From: Pararhizobium sp. YC-54
GTDB taxonomy: Bacteria > Pseudomonadota > Alphaproteobacteria > Rhizobiales > Rhizobiaceae
Direction: 5' to 3'
NCBI RefSeq assembly: GCF_025847205.1
Contig: NZ_JAOYTH010000031.1
Location: forward strand, 1 to 20,811
DNA length: 20,811 nucleotides
This document shows, one piece after another, positions 8,392 to 16,244 of this stretch. Position 1 is the first letter of the stretch, and the number at the start of each line of letters is the position of its first letter. Made by a program: the position numbers and the translations under genes. The notes beneath the pieces are model-generated. The model was not told the origin of the DNA. It ran no database searches and was given only the letters and a program-made list of their open reading frames with translations.

Positions 8392-9411
8392 TTATTTCGC
8401 TTCGGCCGTGTTCAAGGGAACGACGAATTCCCCCGCAATGATCTTCTGTCGCGTTGCCGCAAGCTCTTCCTTTACGGCGTTCGGCAGTTTCGTATCGAAC
8501 TCATGATATGGGGCGATATCGACCCCGCCCTGTGCCATCGAAAACCACTTGGGTTCGGCATTGCCATTGTAGGCAGCGCCTTCCTTGTGTTTCAGCCACT
8601 CGCCGACGATCCATCGGATATCGGGCCGCCAATCGATGATGGCGCTGGAGGCGATTGCGTCGGGCGCATTCTTGTTCTGGTCGATGATATTGGCGAAGCA
8701 CATGATCTTGTGCTCCTGGCAGGGCTTGAAATTATCGGTCAGCATGAACACGACATCGGCGCCCGAGGCGATCTGGACATTGGCGTGTTCGGCGGCCAGG
8801 GCATTGTCGGACCACGATCCGATGAAGGAGAGCCGGTGTTGCACGTCGGGCCGAACGGCGCGTGCGCCGTCGAAAAAGGCGTTGATCTGATCGTTGACGT
8901 CATCCGCAGCGAAGGTTCCGACCAGACCGACGACGCCCGACTTGGTGGTACGGCCGGCCAGCATCCCGAGCAGATAGGATGGCTCGTGCAGCCGCTTGTA
9001 GAGCCAGTACTGGTTGGCACCGACCGGCAGGTTGCCCGAGCCGGTTACCACGAACATGATATCGGGGAATTCGGCGTTGAGTTTCATGACCTGGTCCGAA
9101 TAGCGGCCATGGCCCCAGATGATGTCGTATTCGCCGCTCTCGGCGTAGAAACGCATGGCGTTTTCGGCGTCGTCGCCCCAGAGCGGGTCGGTATGTTCCC
9201 AGGAAAGATCGATGCCTTCGGGCAGCGTGCCTTTGATCTTGGTCAGCGAGTCTACAAGCGTTGCGGACCAGCCGACATCGAGGGTGCTCTCCAGGATGAT
9301 CGCGATCCTGAGTTTTTGGGGTTCTGCAGCCAGCAATGGCGCGATACGCGACAAGAACAACGCACCTGCCGCGCCGAGCAGCGCCGTGCGCCGTGTGAAG
9401 GTCGTTACCAT
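8392..9411 (-). CDS. BMP-family (PnrA/BmpA-like) periplasmic substrate-binding protein
   Basis: The 339-aa protein starts with an export signal containing a twin-arginine-like TRRTALLG, a hydrophobic stretch and a likely cut near LLAAEP (residues 27-31). No lipobox Cys is seen, so it should be free in the periplasm, and the Tat route is possible. The mature part has BMP-family features: an LRIAIILES opening strand, DVGW, YDIIWGHGRYSDQV, EFPDIMFVVTGSGN, SYLLGMLAGRTTKSGVVGLVG and FKPCQEHKIMCFA. BMP proteins with known ligands bind nucleosides, purines or, in some members, other small molecules. The ATG has AGAGG 8 nt upstream. The gene follows oxygenase subunit 3 by 237 nt and leads the importer block, so its ligand is probably the demethylase substrate. 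Confidence 0.9.
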   Translation of the reverse strand: MVTTFTRRTALLGAAGALFLSRIAPLLAAEPQKLRIAIILESTLDVGWSATLVDSLTKIKGTLPEGIDLSWEHTDPLWGDDAENAMRFYAESGEYDIIWGHGRYSDQVMKLNAEFPDIMFVVTGSGNLPVGANQYWLYKRLHEPSYLLGMLAGRTTKSGVVGLVGTFAADDVNDQINAFFDGARAVRPDVQHRLSFIGSWSDNALAAEHANVQIASGADVVFMLTDNFKPCQEHKIMCFANIIDQNKNAPDAIASSAIIDWRPDIRWIVGEWLKHKEGAAYNGNAEPKWFSMAQGGVDIAPYHEFDTKLPNAVKEELAATRQKIIAGEFVVPLNTAEAK

Positions 9412-9454
9412 ATCAGTTTCCTCTCAGTTTCGGTTTGGGGCTGGTTGCCGCCAT

Positions 9455-9479
9455 GTCTGGCTCACATTTCGAGCCAGAC
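9455..9479 (-). repeat. Perfect 9-bp stem-loop upstream of the binding-protein gene
   Basis: GTCTGGCTC at 9455-9463 and GAGCCAGAC at 9471-9479 form a perfect inverted repeat around a 7-nt loop, 44 nt upstream of the binding-protein start in the 237-nt gap after oxygenase subunit 3. No T-run follows on the minus strand, so it is not a classical terminator. A hairpin that protects the mRNA of a highly needed binding protein, or a dyad operator, would fit this position. Which of these applies cannot be told from sequence. Confidence 0.5.
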
Positions 9480-9648
9480 GGTTGCGGATCAACCGGATAT
9501 TCACTCCAACGACGTCCCCTTTTGATTTTTTGTCGTCGCTGACTTGAGGTATCCAATCTGCTGCCGAGGCTTTCATGAACGAAGCGCGGCAACAATGGCT
9601 GCTATTTTGGCACTGCATATCTCCAGTTAATCCGGCCGTAGACGTTGG

Positions 9649-10548
9649 TCATGCCGCCCTCCCCGATGCTCCGACCACGACCCCATAGCGAAGGCCTCGT
9701 TCTTTCAGCCAGCGGCGGTAGGCCGCCGAGGCCGCATCGGCTCGGATCGGAACCTCCGAGCGTGAATCCAGCGGCAGGCGCTTCGGCACCTGGTTTTCGA
9801 GGATCGGCTTGTCCTGGCCAAGGATGGTTTGATGAAATTTTCGCATTGCGGCCAGATCGGTGATCTCAGTAGCAAGACAGATGACGATGTGAACGAGCAC
9901 GCAGTCCTCATCGACGGGCTGGCCGAACAGAGCAATAACGTCGCGCCGGTCCGGATGGGTCGATCCCGTCTTGTAGAGAACAGCACAGAACGGATGCGGA
10001 ATCCGGTAGATATATTCGGTATCGGCGCCCGTGGATGAATCAGCATTGGCCTGCGGCTGGTAAAATTCACACTCGGTAATGAGGATTTCCGGCGGTTCGG
10101 AATAGACATCCACCTTATAAGGTTTCACCTCTGTGTGTGGCTCCTCGCCCAGAATGCCGGTATGGACGAACGGGAAATGTCCCATGTCGAGGAAGTTTTC
10201 GACCGCACGCGGCGCGGAAACGCCGACGCGTGTTACCCCCTGAATCACGTAGTTTCTATCCGGCTCGTCGAATTCAACAATCTCGAACAGGTCGTGCGAC
10301 GGATTGCCCAGCGTTGCCCAGATATAACCGAACCGCTCTATCGTACGCAGTTCTTCACCGATCAGTATGGTTCCGCTTTCGTCTTTACGATCACGCCAGA
10401 CGCCAAGCCGATCGCCGTCACGCCGAACCAGGATCCGCTCGCCAAGCAAGATGGTCGAGAGCATACCGGCTGCCGGCAACTCCTGAACTGACGCCACGAC
10501 ATGCCATTCGTCGCGAGCGATGTGGTCAATGTGAGAGAGGTTTTCCAT
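9649..10548 (-). CDS. Rieske-less oxygenase catalytic subunit 3 (NdmC-like demethylase)
   Basis: The 299-aa protein is the third paralogue of the oxygenase set. It has the iron motif NFLDMGHFPFVH (D121, H124, H129), the third-ligand candidate D246 in GQDKPILENQ, and the shared tail KRLPLDSRSEVPIRAD. The N-terminal domain (EWHVVASV, then RFGYIWATLG) again lacks any C-x-H / C-x2-H Rieske ligands; the stretch around residues 45-70 that should hold them is short and charged. It is the first enzyme gene after the AraC regulator and precedes the importer, about 6 kb from the reductase it would need. The ATG at 10548 was chosen over a TTG at 10560 because it is a standard start with GGATGG just upstream. 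It probably acts on the same compound as its paralogues at another position, or on a later intermediate. That is inference. Confidence 0.84.
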   Translation of the reverse strand: MENLSHIDHIARDEWHVVASVQELPAAGMLSTILLGERILVRRDGDRLGVWRDRKDESGTILIGEELRTIERFGYIWATLGNPSHDLFEIVEFDEPDRNYVIQGVTRVGVSAPRAVENFLDMGHFPFVHTGILGEEPHTEVKPYKVDVYSEPPEILITECEFYQPQANADSSTGADTEYIYRIPHPFCAVLYKTGSTHPDRRDVIALFGQPVDEDCVLVHIVICLATEITDLAAMRKFHQTILGQDKPILENQVPKRLPLDSRSEVPIRADAASAAYRRWLKERGLRYGVVVGASGRAA

Positions 10549-10637
10549 CGTGCCATCCAAAATGATTGACTCGCGATCGGACTACGAACAAACGCAGAAG
10601 ATCGGCGGGCTATGGTCTGTCGAGATGCTGGCGTTGT

Positions 10638-10662
10638 GTGAAATGCCTGGTCGTTATTTCAC
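10638..10662. promoter_or_regulatory. Dyad GTGAAAT-N11-ATTTCAC, candidate operator of the demethylase run
   Basis: GTGAAAT (10638-10644) and ATTTCAC (10656-10662) are a perfect 7-bp inverted repeat with half-site centres 18 nt apart. It lies in the 256-nt gap between the AraC gene and the first oxygenase gene, about 90 nt upstream of that start. The same place holds an imperfect direct repeat (ATGCTGGCGTT at 10625 and ATGCCTGGTCGTT at 10643, about 20 nt apart), and direct repeats near two helical turns are a common AraC-family arrangement. No clear -35/-10 pair was identified. Binding by the adjacent regulator is a guess. Confidence 0.35.
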
Positions 10663-10804
10663 TTCAAGCTGCGTTCGTTTCATCGGATTGTCGTGGTGTG
10701 ACCGGCAAACAACCATGCCTGCCTTTGGGGAATCCATACCGCCAGTTCATCTTGACATTCGGCGCCCTGGGAATTTCTTCCGTCAAGAAAGCCAGTCGGC
10801 CAGC

Positions 10805-11596
10805 CTACCCCTCGCGCTTCTGTTCGCGCAATTCCGTCGGCGAACAATCGAAGGCAAGCTTCACCTGACGGGAAAAATGGTACGGGTTCTTGTAGCCTAC
10901 CTGATAGGCGATCTCGCTGACGGTCAATCCGGACCTCTGCAACAGATGTGCGCCATAGTCGAGCCGGCAGCGCCATAGGTATCTCGCCGGCGTTACACCG
11001 AGATGTTTTTTGAACGCCGACACAAGGTATTGAGGGCTGACGCGCACCTGTCGCGCCACCTTCTCGATCGAAATGTCGGCGGAAAAGTTCTCATCGAGAA
11101 ATCGGCGCGCCTGAAGAATTGTCTGAGGGATCGGACGCTCGGCTTCGACAACCTCCGCCTCGTAGATAAATGCATTCAGAAGCGCATTTGTCAGTGCCTC
11201 ACGAAGTCCGCTGCGGCTGCCCTGGTCGCCGAGACCGAGATCGACGCCCAGTTGCACGATGGTCTCAACCTGACGCGACGCAACAATGCTTGCCGGTACA
11301 CTCTTGCGCTCCTGATAGAGCCAGGAGGCATTCTCCGGACGGCTGTCGCACCAGCTTATATGGGTCAGGCTTCCCGGTTCCGCCGTGTAGATGTAGTGCT
11401 CACGTGTCAGAGACAACGCGCATTGACCTGCCTCCAGGACCGTAACCACCGAATCCGCCTCTATCCGGACCGATCCGATATGGACGATAAGGAACGCAAG
11501 GTAGTCCCCTTTGATCGGCCCGTACTGGCCGCCGTTCTCATAGGTCGATTCGCCAAACGTATTTTCACGGCTGAGATCGATGGGTGGCAGGCGCAT
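10805..11596 (-). CDS. AraC/XylS-family transcriptional regulator
   Basis: The 263-aa protein has an N-terminal sensor region (about 1-150, no recognised ligand motif) and a C-terminal AraC DNA-binding domain (about 165-260) with two helix-turn-helix units: ISIEKVARQVRVSPQYLVSAFKK, and LTVSEIAYQVGY followed by YHFSRQVKLAF. The N-terminal region has the look of the AraC-binding-like domain near TrbI/OruR types (TREHYIYTAEPGSLTHISW). It sits between the one-carbon module and the demethylase run, all in one direction, so it could control either or both. The ATG at 11596 has GGAAG 8 nt upstream. A GTG at 11632 is possible. The inducer would be expected to be the methylated substrate or a product. 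Confidence 0.88.
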   Translation of the reverse strand: MRLPPIDLSRENTFGESTYENGGQYGPIKGDYLAFLIVHIGSVRIEADSVVTVLEAGQCALSLTREHYIYTAEPGSLTHISWCDSRPENASWLYQERKSVPASIVASRQVETIVQLGVDLGLGDQGSRSGLREALTNALLNAFIYEAEVVEAERPIPQTILQARRFLDENFSADISIEKVARQVRVSPQYLVSAFKKHLGVTPARYLWRCRLDYGAHLLQRSGLTVSEIAYQVGYKNPYHFSRQVKLAFDCSPTELREQKREG

Positions 11597-11740
11597 CTTG
11601 GCACTTCCAATTCTGGGTGCGGCGAACCTCACGAGGCTAGTGTTAAGGCGCGCTCACTCTCGCTTCACAGGCAATCATCCGAGCAATGACTTACCGATGC
11701 AAGTCCCTGCCGCTGCAGCGCACCGCGCGGTTCTCGCCTG

Positions 11741-13000
11741 TCAATAAATCGGGAAGGCGGCGCAAAGCTCCTTCACCGACATCCGGGCGGCCCTTTCCTG
11801 TTCAGTACTGCTGTCCGTGCCAACTGCATCCAGTACGTCGGCTATCAGAGCACCCACCTGAGCGAACTGCGCTTCGCGGAATCCCCGGGTCGTGGCCGCC
11901 GGCGTGCCGAGACGAATGCCCGAAGTAATTGCCGGAGGCGCCGGGTCGAAGGGAATGCCGTTCTTGTTGCAGGTCAGCCCTGCCCGCCCGAGCGCCTCCT
12001 CGGCATCCTTGCCGGATATTCCCTTGCCGCGCAGATCGACCAGAAGCAGATGCGTATCGGTTCCGCCGGAGACGATATCGAAGCCGCGCTCGACAAGAGT
12101 TGCGGCAAGCGTGCGCGCGTTGATCACCATCTGCCGTGCATAGTCCCTGAAACCATCCTCGAGTGCTTCTCCCAAGGCGACGGCCTTGGCGGCGATGACA
12201 TGCATCAGCGGCCCGCCCTGCAGGCCGGGAAACACGGCCGAGTTCACCTTCTTGGCAATGTCCTGGTTATTGGTCAGGATCATGCCGCCGCGCGGGCCGC
12301 GCAGCGTCTTGTGTGTGGTCGTGGTCACGATGTCGGCAATATCGACCGGATTGGGATGCATGCCGCCGGCAACCAGACCAGCGAAATGCGCCATGTCCAC
12401 CATCATCAGCGCGCCAACGGAGTCGGCGATTGCCCGGATGCGCTTGAAATCGATAATCCGCGGATAGGCAGAGCCCCCGGCTATGATCAGTTTCGGCTGC
12501 GCTTCCCGGGCTTTGGCTTCCAGTTCGTCATAATCGATAAGGCAGTCGCTTTGGTTCACTCCGTATTGAACGGCGTTGAACCATTTCCCCGACAAGGTCG
12601 GTCTGGCGCCATGGGTGAGGTGTCCGCCTGCTGCGAGTGACAGCCCCATGAACGTATCGCCGGGCTTGAGCAGCGCAAGCATCACCGCGCCATTTGCCTG
12701 CGCGCCGGAATGCGGCTGGACATTGACGAAGGCCGCATCGAACAAATGCTTCGCGCGTTCGATGGCCGCCGCTTCGACCTGATCGACATACTGACAGCCG
12801 CCGTAGTAGCGGTGCCCCGGATAGCCTTCGGCATATTTGTTGGTCATCACCGAGCCCTGCGCCGCAAGCACTGCGGGCGAGACGATGTTTTCCGAGGCGA
12901 TCAATTCGATCTCGGTTCTCTGGCGCGCCATTTCCCGTGCAATCGCATCGGCGACAAGAGTGTCATGACGCTGGAGATCTCGTTGAAAAAAACCGGACAT
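11741..13000 (-). CDS. glyA: Serine hydroxymethyltransferase
   Basis: The 419-aa protein is a full-length SHMT. It has [12 protein letters not shown] near the N-terminus, [15 protein letters not shown] (about 54-68), [13 protein letters not shown] (201-213) and the PLP-lysine motif [14 protein letters not shown] (K231). It interconverts glycine plus 5,10-methylene-tetrahydrofolate with serine. The ATG at 13000 follows AGGAGG about 9 nt upstream; the open frame extends further up but without family resemblance. It lies 86 nt after the reductase gene and closes the one-carbon module. As rhizobial genomes normally carry a housekeeping glyA elsewhere, this is probably a second, pathway-dedicated copy that turns substrate-derived methylene-THF into serine. 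That copy number is inferred and not visible here. Confidence 0.95.
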   Translation of the reverse strand: MSGFFQRDLQRHDTLVADAIAREMARQRTEIELIASENIVSPAVLAAQGSVMTNKYAEGYPGHRYYGGCQYVDQVEAAAIERAKHLFDAAFVNVQPHSGAQANGAVMLALLKPGDTFMGLSLAAGGHLTHGARPTLSGKWFNAVQYGVNQSDCLIDYDELEAKAREAQPKLIIAGGSAYPRIIDFKRIRAIADSVGALMMVDMAHFAGLVAGGMHPNPVDIADIVTTTTHKTLRGPRGGMILTNNQDIAKKVNSAVFPGLQGGPLMHVIAAKAVALGEALEDGFRDYARQMVINARTLAATLVERGFDIVSGGTDTHLLLVDLRGKGISGKDAEEALGRAGLTCNKNGIPFDPAPPAITSGIRLGTPAATTRGFREAQFAQVGALIADVLDAVGTDSSTEQERAARMSVKELCAAFPIY

Positions 13001-13086
13001 TGTTCTGGCCTCCTGGCAAACGGCAGCCTTCGATCCGAAGTCGCGCGCCGCATATCGATTGAAGTTCAATTGCAGAGTCGGGAATC

Positions 13087-14046
13087 TCAATTCACCGCAT
13101 CCGGCGGTCGGCGTCCGTCAAAGAACGCCAGGAGATTGTCGATCACCCGCATGCCCATGGCGACGCGCGTCTCGCTGGTCGCGCTTCCAAGATGCGGCAA
13201 CAGCACGACGTCCTGACGTCCCGTCAGCGTGGTGGGCACCGCCGGTTCTGTCTTGAACACGTCCAGTCCGGCGCCCGCGAGCACCCCCTCATCAAGCGCC
13301 TGTACCAGTGCCTCTTCATCGACGACATCGCCCCGTGCCGTGTTGATGAGGAATGCCGACGGTTTCATGCAGGCAAGGCGTTGCTGATTGATCAGGTTGT
13401 AATTCTCACCACCTCCCGGGCAATGCAGCGATACGAAATCTGCAGCGGCCAGGACGTCTTCCACGGTGGCCAATTGTCGAGCCCGCATGCCGGGATCTGC
13501 AACCGGATAGCTGTCGAAGAAGACCACGTCCATTCCGAACCCGAAATGACAGCGCCGGGCCATTGCCTGGCCGATACGGCCCATTCCGATGATCCCGATG
13601 GTCTTGCCGGTGACCTGGGTGCCGCAGAGATGCGTCGGCCGCCAGCCGGCCCATCCGCCAGTTCGCACCTCCCTTTCGCCCTCGCCGGCACGACGGGCAC
13701 ACATCAGGAGCAGCGTCATGGCAAGATCGGCCGTGGCATCAGTCAGCACCGCCGGGGTGTTCGTCACGACCAGCCCCCCCAAGCGTGCCGCCTCGATGTC
13801 GATATGATTGAAGCCTACACCGAAATTGCCGAGTATTTTCGCCCGAACGCCCCCCTCGAAAAGATCGGCACCCAGCCGATCCGTCACTGTCGGCAACACG
13901 GCATCGGCCTCAAGCAAAGCCTCTCGAAGCTCTTTTTGCCCGAAGGGCCGGTCCGCCTCATTGAGCGTCACGCTGAACTCGGTCGCGAGACGCGCTTCGA
14001 CTTCGTGCGGCCAGCGCCGCGTTACAATGACCCTGGGCTTTGTCAT
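13087..14046 (-). CDS. D-isomer-specific 2-hydroxyacid dehydrogenase, hydroxypyruvate/glyoxylate reductase type
   Basis: The 319-aa protein has the family catalytic triad R238 (INTARGD), E267 (DVFKTEP) and H285 (LPHLGSAT), and a nucleotide-binding GIIGMGRIG (151-159). [10 protein letters not shown] in the substrate domain is typical of the GyaR/GhrB branch, which reduces glyoxylate and hydroxypyruvate. The ATG at 14046 follows GAGGAGG 7-8 nt upstream, 11 nt after the aminotransferase stop, so the genes are co-transcribed. Next to a serine-glyoxylate aminotransferase and SHMT, the natural role is hydroxypyruvate to D-glycerate, the exit step of a serine-cycle-like route. Coenzyme choice is not settled. 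Confidence 0.88.
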   Translation of the reverse strand: MTKPRVIVTRRWPHEVEARLATEFSVTLNEADRPFGQKELREALLEADAVLPTVTDRLGADLFEGGVRAKILGNFGVGFNHIDIEAARLGGLVVTNTPAVLTDATADLAMTLLLMCARRAGEGEREVRTGGWAGWRPTHLCGTQVTGKTIGIIGMGRIGQAMARRCHFGFGMDVVFFDSYPVADPGMRARQLATVEDVLAAADFVSLHCPGGGENYNLINQQRLACMKPSAFLINTARGDVVDEEALVQALDEGVLAGAGLDVFKTEPAVPTTLTGRQDVVLLPHLGSATSETRVAMGMRVIDNLLAFFDGRRPPDAVN

Positions 14047-14057
14047 CTGTTTCCTCC

Positions 14058-15263
14058 TCATGCCGCACGTTCGCGGTGCGGCTGGACGGCCCGGCTGATT
14101 TCGGTTCGGTACCATTCCTGTGCAGCAGCAACGCCCGAGCCAGCTTCGATCCGCGCGCCGGCATCGCGAAGGGACATTTCCGCCGCAGCCAGAGCCGACA
14201 GGCACATGACCTCGTTGAGATCACCGAGATGCCCGATCCGGAAGACCCGGCCCGCAACCTTGCTGAGCCCCGCACCGAACGACGTTCGATATCTGGAGTA
14301 GCCGTTGGCGATGACATGCCGGGCATCGACATCATCGGGAACGACGATCGCCGAAACCGTGTCGGACCACCATTTCTCTTCCCTGGCACAGAGCCTCAAC
14401 CCCCAGGCATGTACCCCCCGGCGGACACCCTCGGCGAGGCGGCGGTGGCGCGCGATGACCGTTTCCAGCCCCTCTGCGAAGATGAGATCGAGCGATACCC
14501 TGAGGCCCAGCAACAACTGGGTCGGTGGCGTGTAAGGAAAGTAGCCCGTCGCAGAAGGCGCCTTCATGTCCTCGAAACTGAAGTAGCAGCGTTCCATGCG
14601 CGAATGCCTGTGCGCCTCCAGCGCCTTTTCACTGACAGCCAGGATGCCGAGCCCCGCCGGCAGCATCAGCCCCTTCTGCGAGCCGGTGATGGCAAGGTCA
14701 ACGCCCCATTCATCCATGCGGAAGTCGATCGACCCGATCGAACTGACGCCATCGACGAACAGCAACGCGCCGTGACCAGCATTATCCAGAGCCGCGCGCA
14801 CACCGGCGACGTCGGATGTAACGCCCGTCGCAGTCTCGTTGTGCGTGACGAAAACCGCCTTGATCTGACCATCCTTGTCGGCGCTCAAACGCCGCTGATA
14901 TTCCTCGACCGGCACGCCCTCGCCCCATTCTGCGTCGATGCAGTCGACGTTGAGGCCGAGCCGCTGGGCCATGTCGACCCAGAGATGCGAAAATTGCCCG
15001 AAGCGCGACATCAGCACCCGATCGCCGCGGTTGAGCGTGTTGGAAATAGCCGATTCCCAGGCGCCTGTGCCGGAACCCGGAAAGATGAAGACGGTGCCGG
15101 TCTCGGTCTTGAATATCCGCTTGAGATCCGAAAACAGCGGCAGCACGAGTTCCGGGAAGTCCGGCGCGCGCATGTCCTGCATCGGCACGTTCATGGCCCG
15201 GCGCACCGCGTCGGGGATATTGGTCGGACCGGGCACAAAAAGATGCGTAGTTCCATTCTTCAT
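14058..15263 (-). CDS. Class V aminotransferase, serine-glyoxylate aminotransferase type
   Basis: The 401-aa PLP enzyme is of the alanine/serine-glyoxylate group. It starts FVPGPTNIPDAVRRAM, has FIFPGSGTGAWESA (59-72), the PLP-ring aspartate in VDGVSSIGS (D171) and the Schiff-base lysine in ITGSQKGLMLP (K197). The length matches SgaA-type enzymes. The likely reaction is serine plus glyoxylate to hydroxypyruvate plus glycine, which links the SHMT and hydroxypyruvate reductase encoded just downstream. The ATG at 15263 follows a strong GGGAGGA 7-8 nt upstream. Purine-catabolic (S)-ureidoglycine-glyoxylate aminotransferases are in the same family and cannot be excluded, which matters because the importer hints at purine-like cargo. 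Confidence 0.87.
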   Translation of the reverse strand: MKNGTTHLFVPGPTNIPDAVRRAMNVPMQDMRAPDFPELVLPLFSDLKRIFKTETGTVFIFPGSGTGAWESAISNTLNRGDRVLMSRFGQFSHLWVDMAQRLGLNVDCIDAEWGEGVPVEEYQRRLSADKDGQIKAVFVTHNETATGVTSDVAGVRAALDNAGHGALLFVDGVSSIGSIDFRMDEWGVDLAITGSQKGLMLPAGLGILAVSEKALEAHRHSRMERCYFSFEDMKAPSATGYFPYTPPTQLLLGLRVSLDLIFAEGLETVIARHRRLAEGVRRGVHAWGLRLCAREEKWWSDTVSAIVVPDDVDARHVIANGYSRYRTSFGAGLSKVAGRVFRIGHLGDLNEVMCLSALAAAEMSLRDAGARIEAGSGVAAAQEWYRTEISRAVQPHRERAA

Positions 15264-15296
15264 CACGTATTCCTCCCAGGTGATGCGACGATGCAC

Positions 15297-15314
15297 GACG
15301 ATCGGGTGATCGTC
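15297..15314. repeat. 7-bp stem-loop between purU and the aminotransferase gene
   Basis: GACGATC at 15297-15303 and GATCGTC at 15308-15314 form a perfect short inverted repeat with a 4-nt loop in the 114-nt gap. It has no T-run. It may tune translation or stability, or be chance. Confidence 0.25.
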
Positions 15315-15377
15315 TCCCGTCCATGCCCCCTTTGCCGGGCGAGCTTGGCTGCACTGTCTTCGATCGATGCCGCGTCT

Positions 15378-16244
15378 CTAGGCGAATACGACCGTCTTTC
15401 GTCCGTTGAGCATCACGCGGCCCTCGACATGCCGCTTGACCGCACGCGCAAGCACGCGGCTTTCGATATCGCGGCCCGCGGCGACGAAGTCTTCGACGCC
15501 CATGGCATGCGTCACCCGCTCGGCTTCCTGCTCGATGATCGGCCCTTCATCCAGATCGGCGGTGACATAGTGCGCCGTGGCTCCGATAAGCTTGACGCCA
15601 TGCTCATGGGCCTGGTGGTAGGGCCGCGCGCCCTTGAAGCTCGGCAGAAACGAGTGGTGGATGTTGATGACCTTGCCGAACAGTCGCCCGGCCAGATTGT
15701 CCGAGAAAACCTGCATGTAGCGCGCAAGGACGACGAGATCGGCGCCGGTGTTTTCGACGACGGTCAGAATTCTCTCTTCCTGCTCGGCTTTGTTCTCCTT
15801 CGTCACCGGCAGGACGTAATAGGGAACACCAGCCCACTCGGCTGTTTCCCGGCTATCCTCGTGGTTGGAGATGATCGCCACGACCTCGGCGTCGAGCCAC
15901 CCGACGCGGATCTGATACAAAAGGTGCAGCAGGGCGTGGTCGAACTTGGAGACCATGATCACCATCTTCGGCCGCTGGCCGCGATCAAACAGCGCGCTCT
16001 GTATGCCGAACTGCTCCATCACCGGCCTCAACCCCTTTTCAAGCGAGGCTTTCGACGCCCAGGCGGGGACCGAAAAGGCGATGCGCATGAAAAAGCTGTT
16101 CGAAGCCCTGTCCCAATGCTGGTTGCTCTCGGTAATATTGGTGCCGAGGCTCGCGAGCTGCGTCGTCACCGCCGCTACGATACCGGCGCGATCGGCGCAG
16201 GAAAGCGTCAGCACGAAGGATTGCATCGTCGCCGCGCAATTCAT
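15378..16244 (-). CDS. purU: Formyltetrahydrofolate deformylase
   Basis: The 288-aa protein has an N-terminal ACT domain (about 7-90, with LSCADRAGIVAAVTTQLASLG) and a C-terminal formyltransferase-type hydrolase domain with catalytic N194 and H196 (INIHHSFLPSF) and D232 (DLDEGPII). It hydrolyses 10-formyl-THF to formate plus THF and so frees folate when one-carbon units are in excess. The ATG at 16244 overlaps the upstream TGA in ATGA, giving translational coupling with the MetF-family gene. The open frame extends to 16310 but inside the neighbour's end. The length fits the family. In this operon it is a relief valve that sends substrate-derived methyl carbon to formate. Confidence 0.95.
   Translation of the reverse strand: MNCAATMQSFVLTLSCADRAGIVAAVTTQLASLGTNITESNQHWDRASNSFFMRIAFSVPAWASKASLEKGLRPVMEQFGIQSALFDRGQRPKMVIMVSKFDHALLHLLYQIRVGWLDAEVVAIISNHEDSRETAEWAGVPYYVLPVTKENKAEQEERILTVVENTGADLVVLARYMQVFSDNLAGRLFGKVINIHHSFLPSFKGARPYHQAHEHGVKLIGATAHYVTADLDEGPIIEQEAERVTHAMGVEDFVAAGRDIESRVLARAVKRHVEGRVMLNGRKTVVFA

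Noticed and set aside
8359..9525. A 388-codon plus-strand open frame opposite the binding-protein gene
   Set aside because: The minus strand encodes an intact BMP-family binding protein with a signal peptide. The plus frame shows no domain and looks like its mirror shadow.
10774..10790. TTTCTT/AAGAAA hairpin behind the AraC gene as a terminator
   Set aside because: Only a 6-bp AT-rich stem with no following T-run, too weak to call.
13056..13070. Short palindrome near ATTGAAGTTCAAT upstream of glyA as an operator
   Set aside because: It lies in an 86-nt gap inside a co-directional gene run and is short enough to be chance.
13192..14301. A 369-codon plus-strand open frame opposite the hydroxyacid dehydrogenase
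   Set aside because: The minus-strand gene has a complete catalytic triad and Rossmann motif. The plus frame has no family features.
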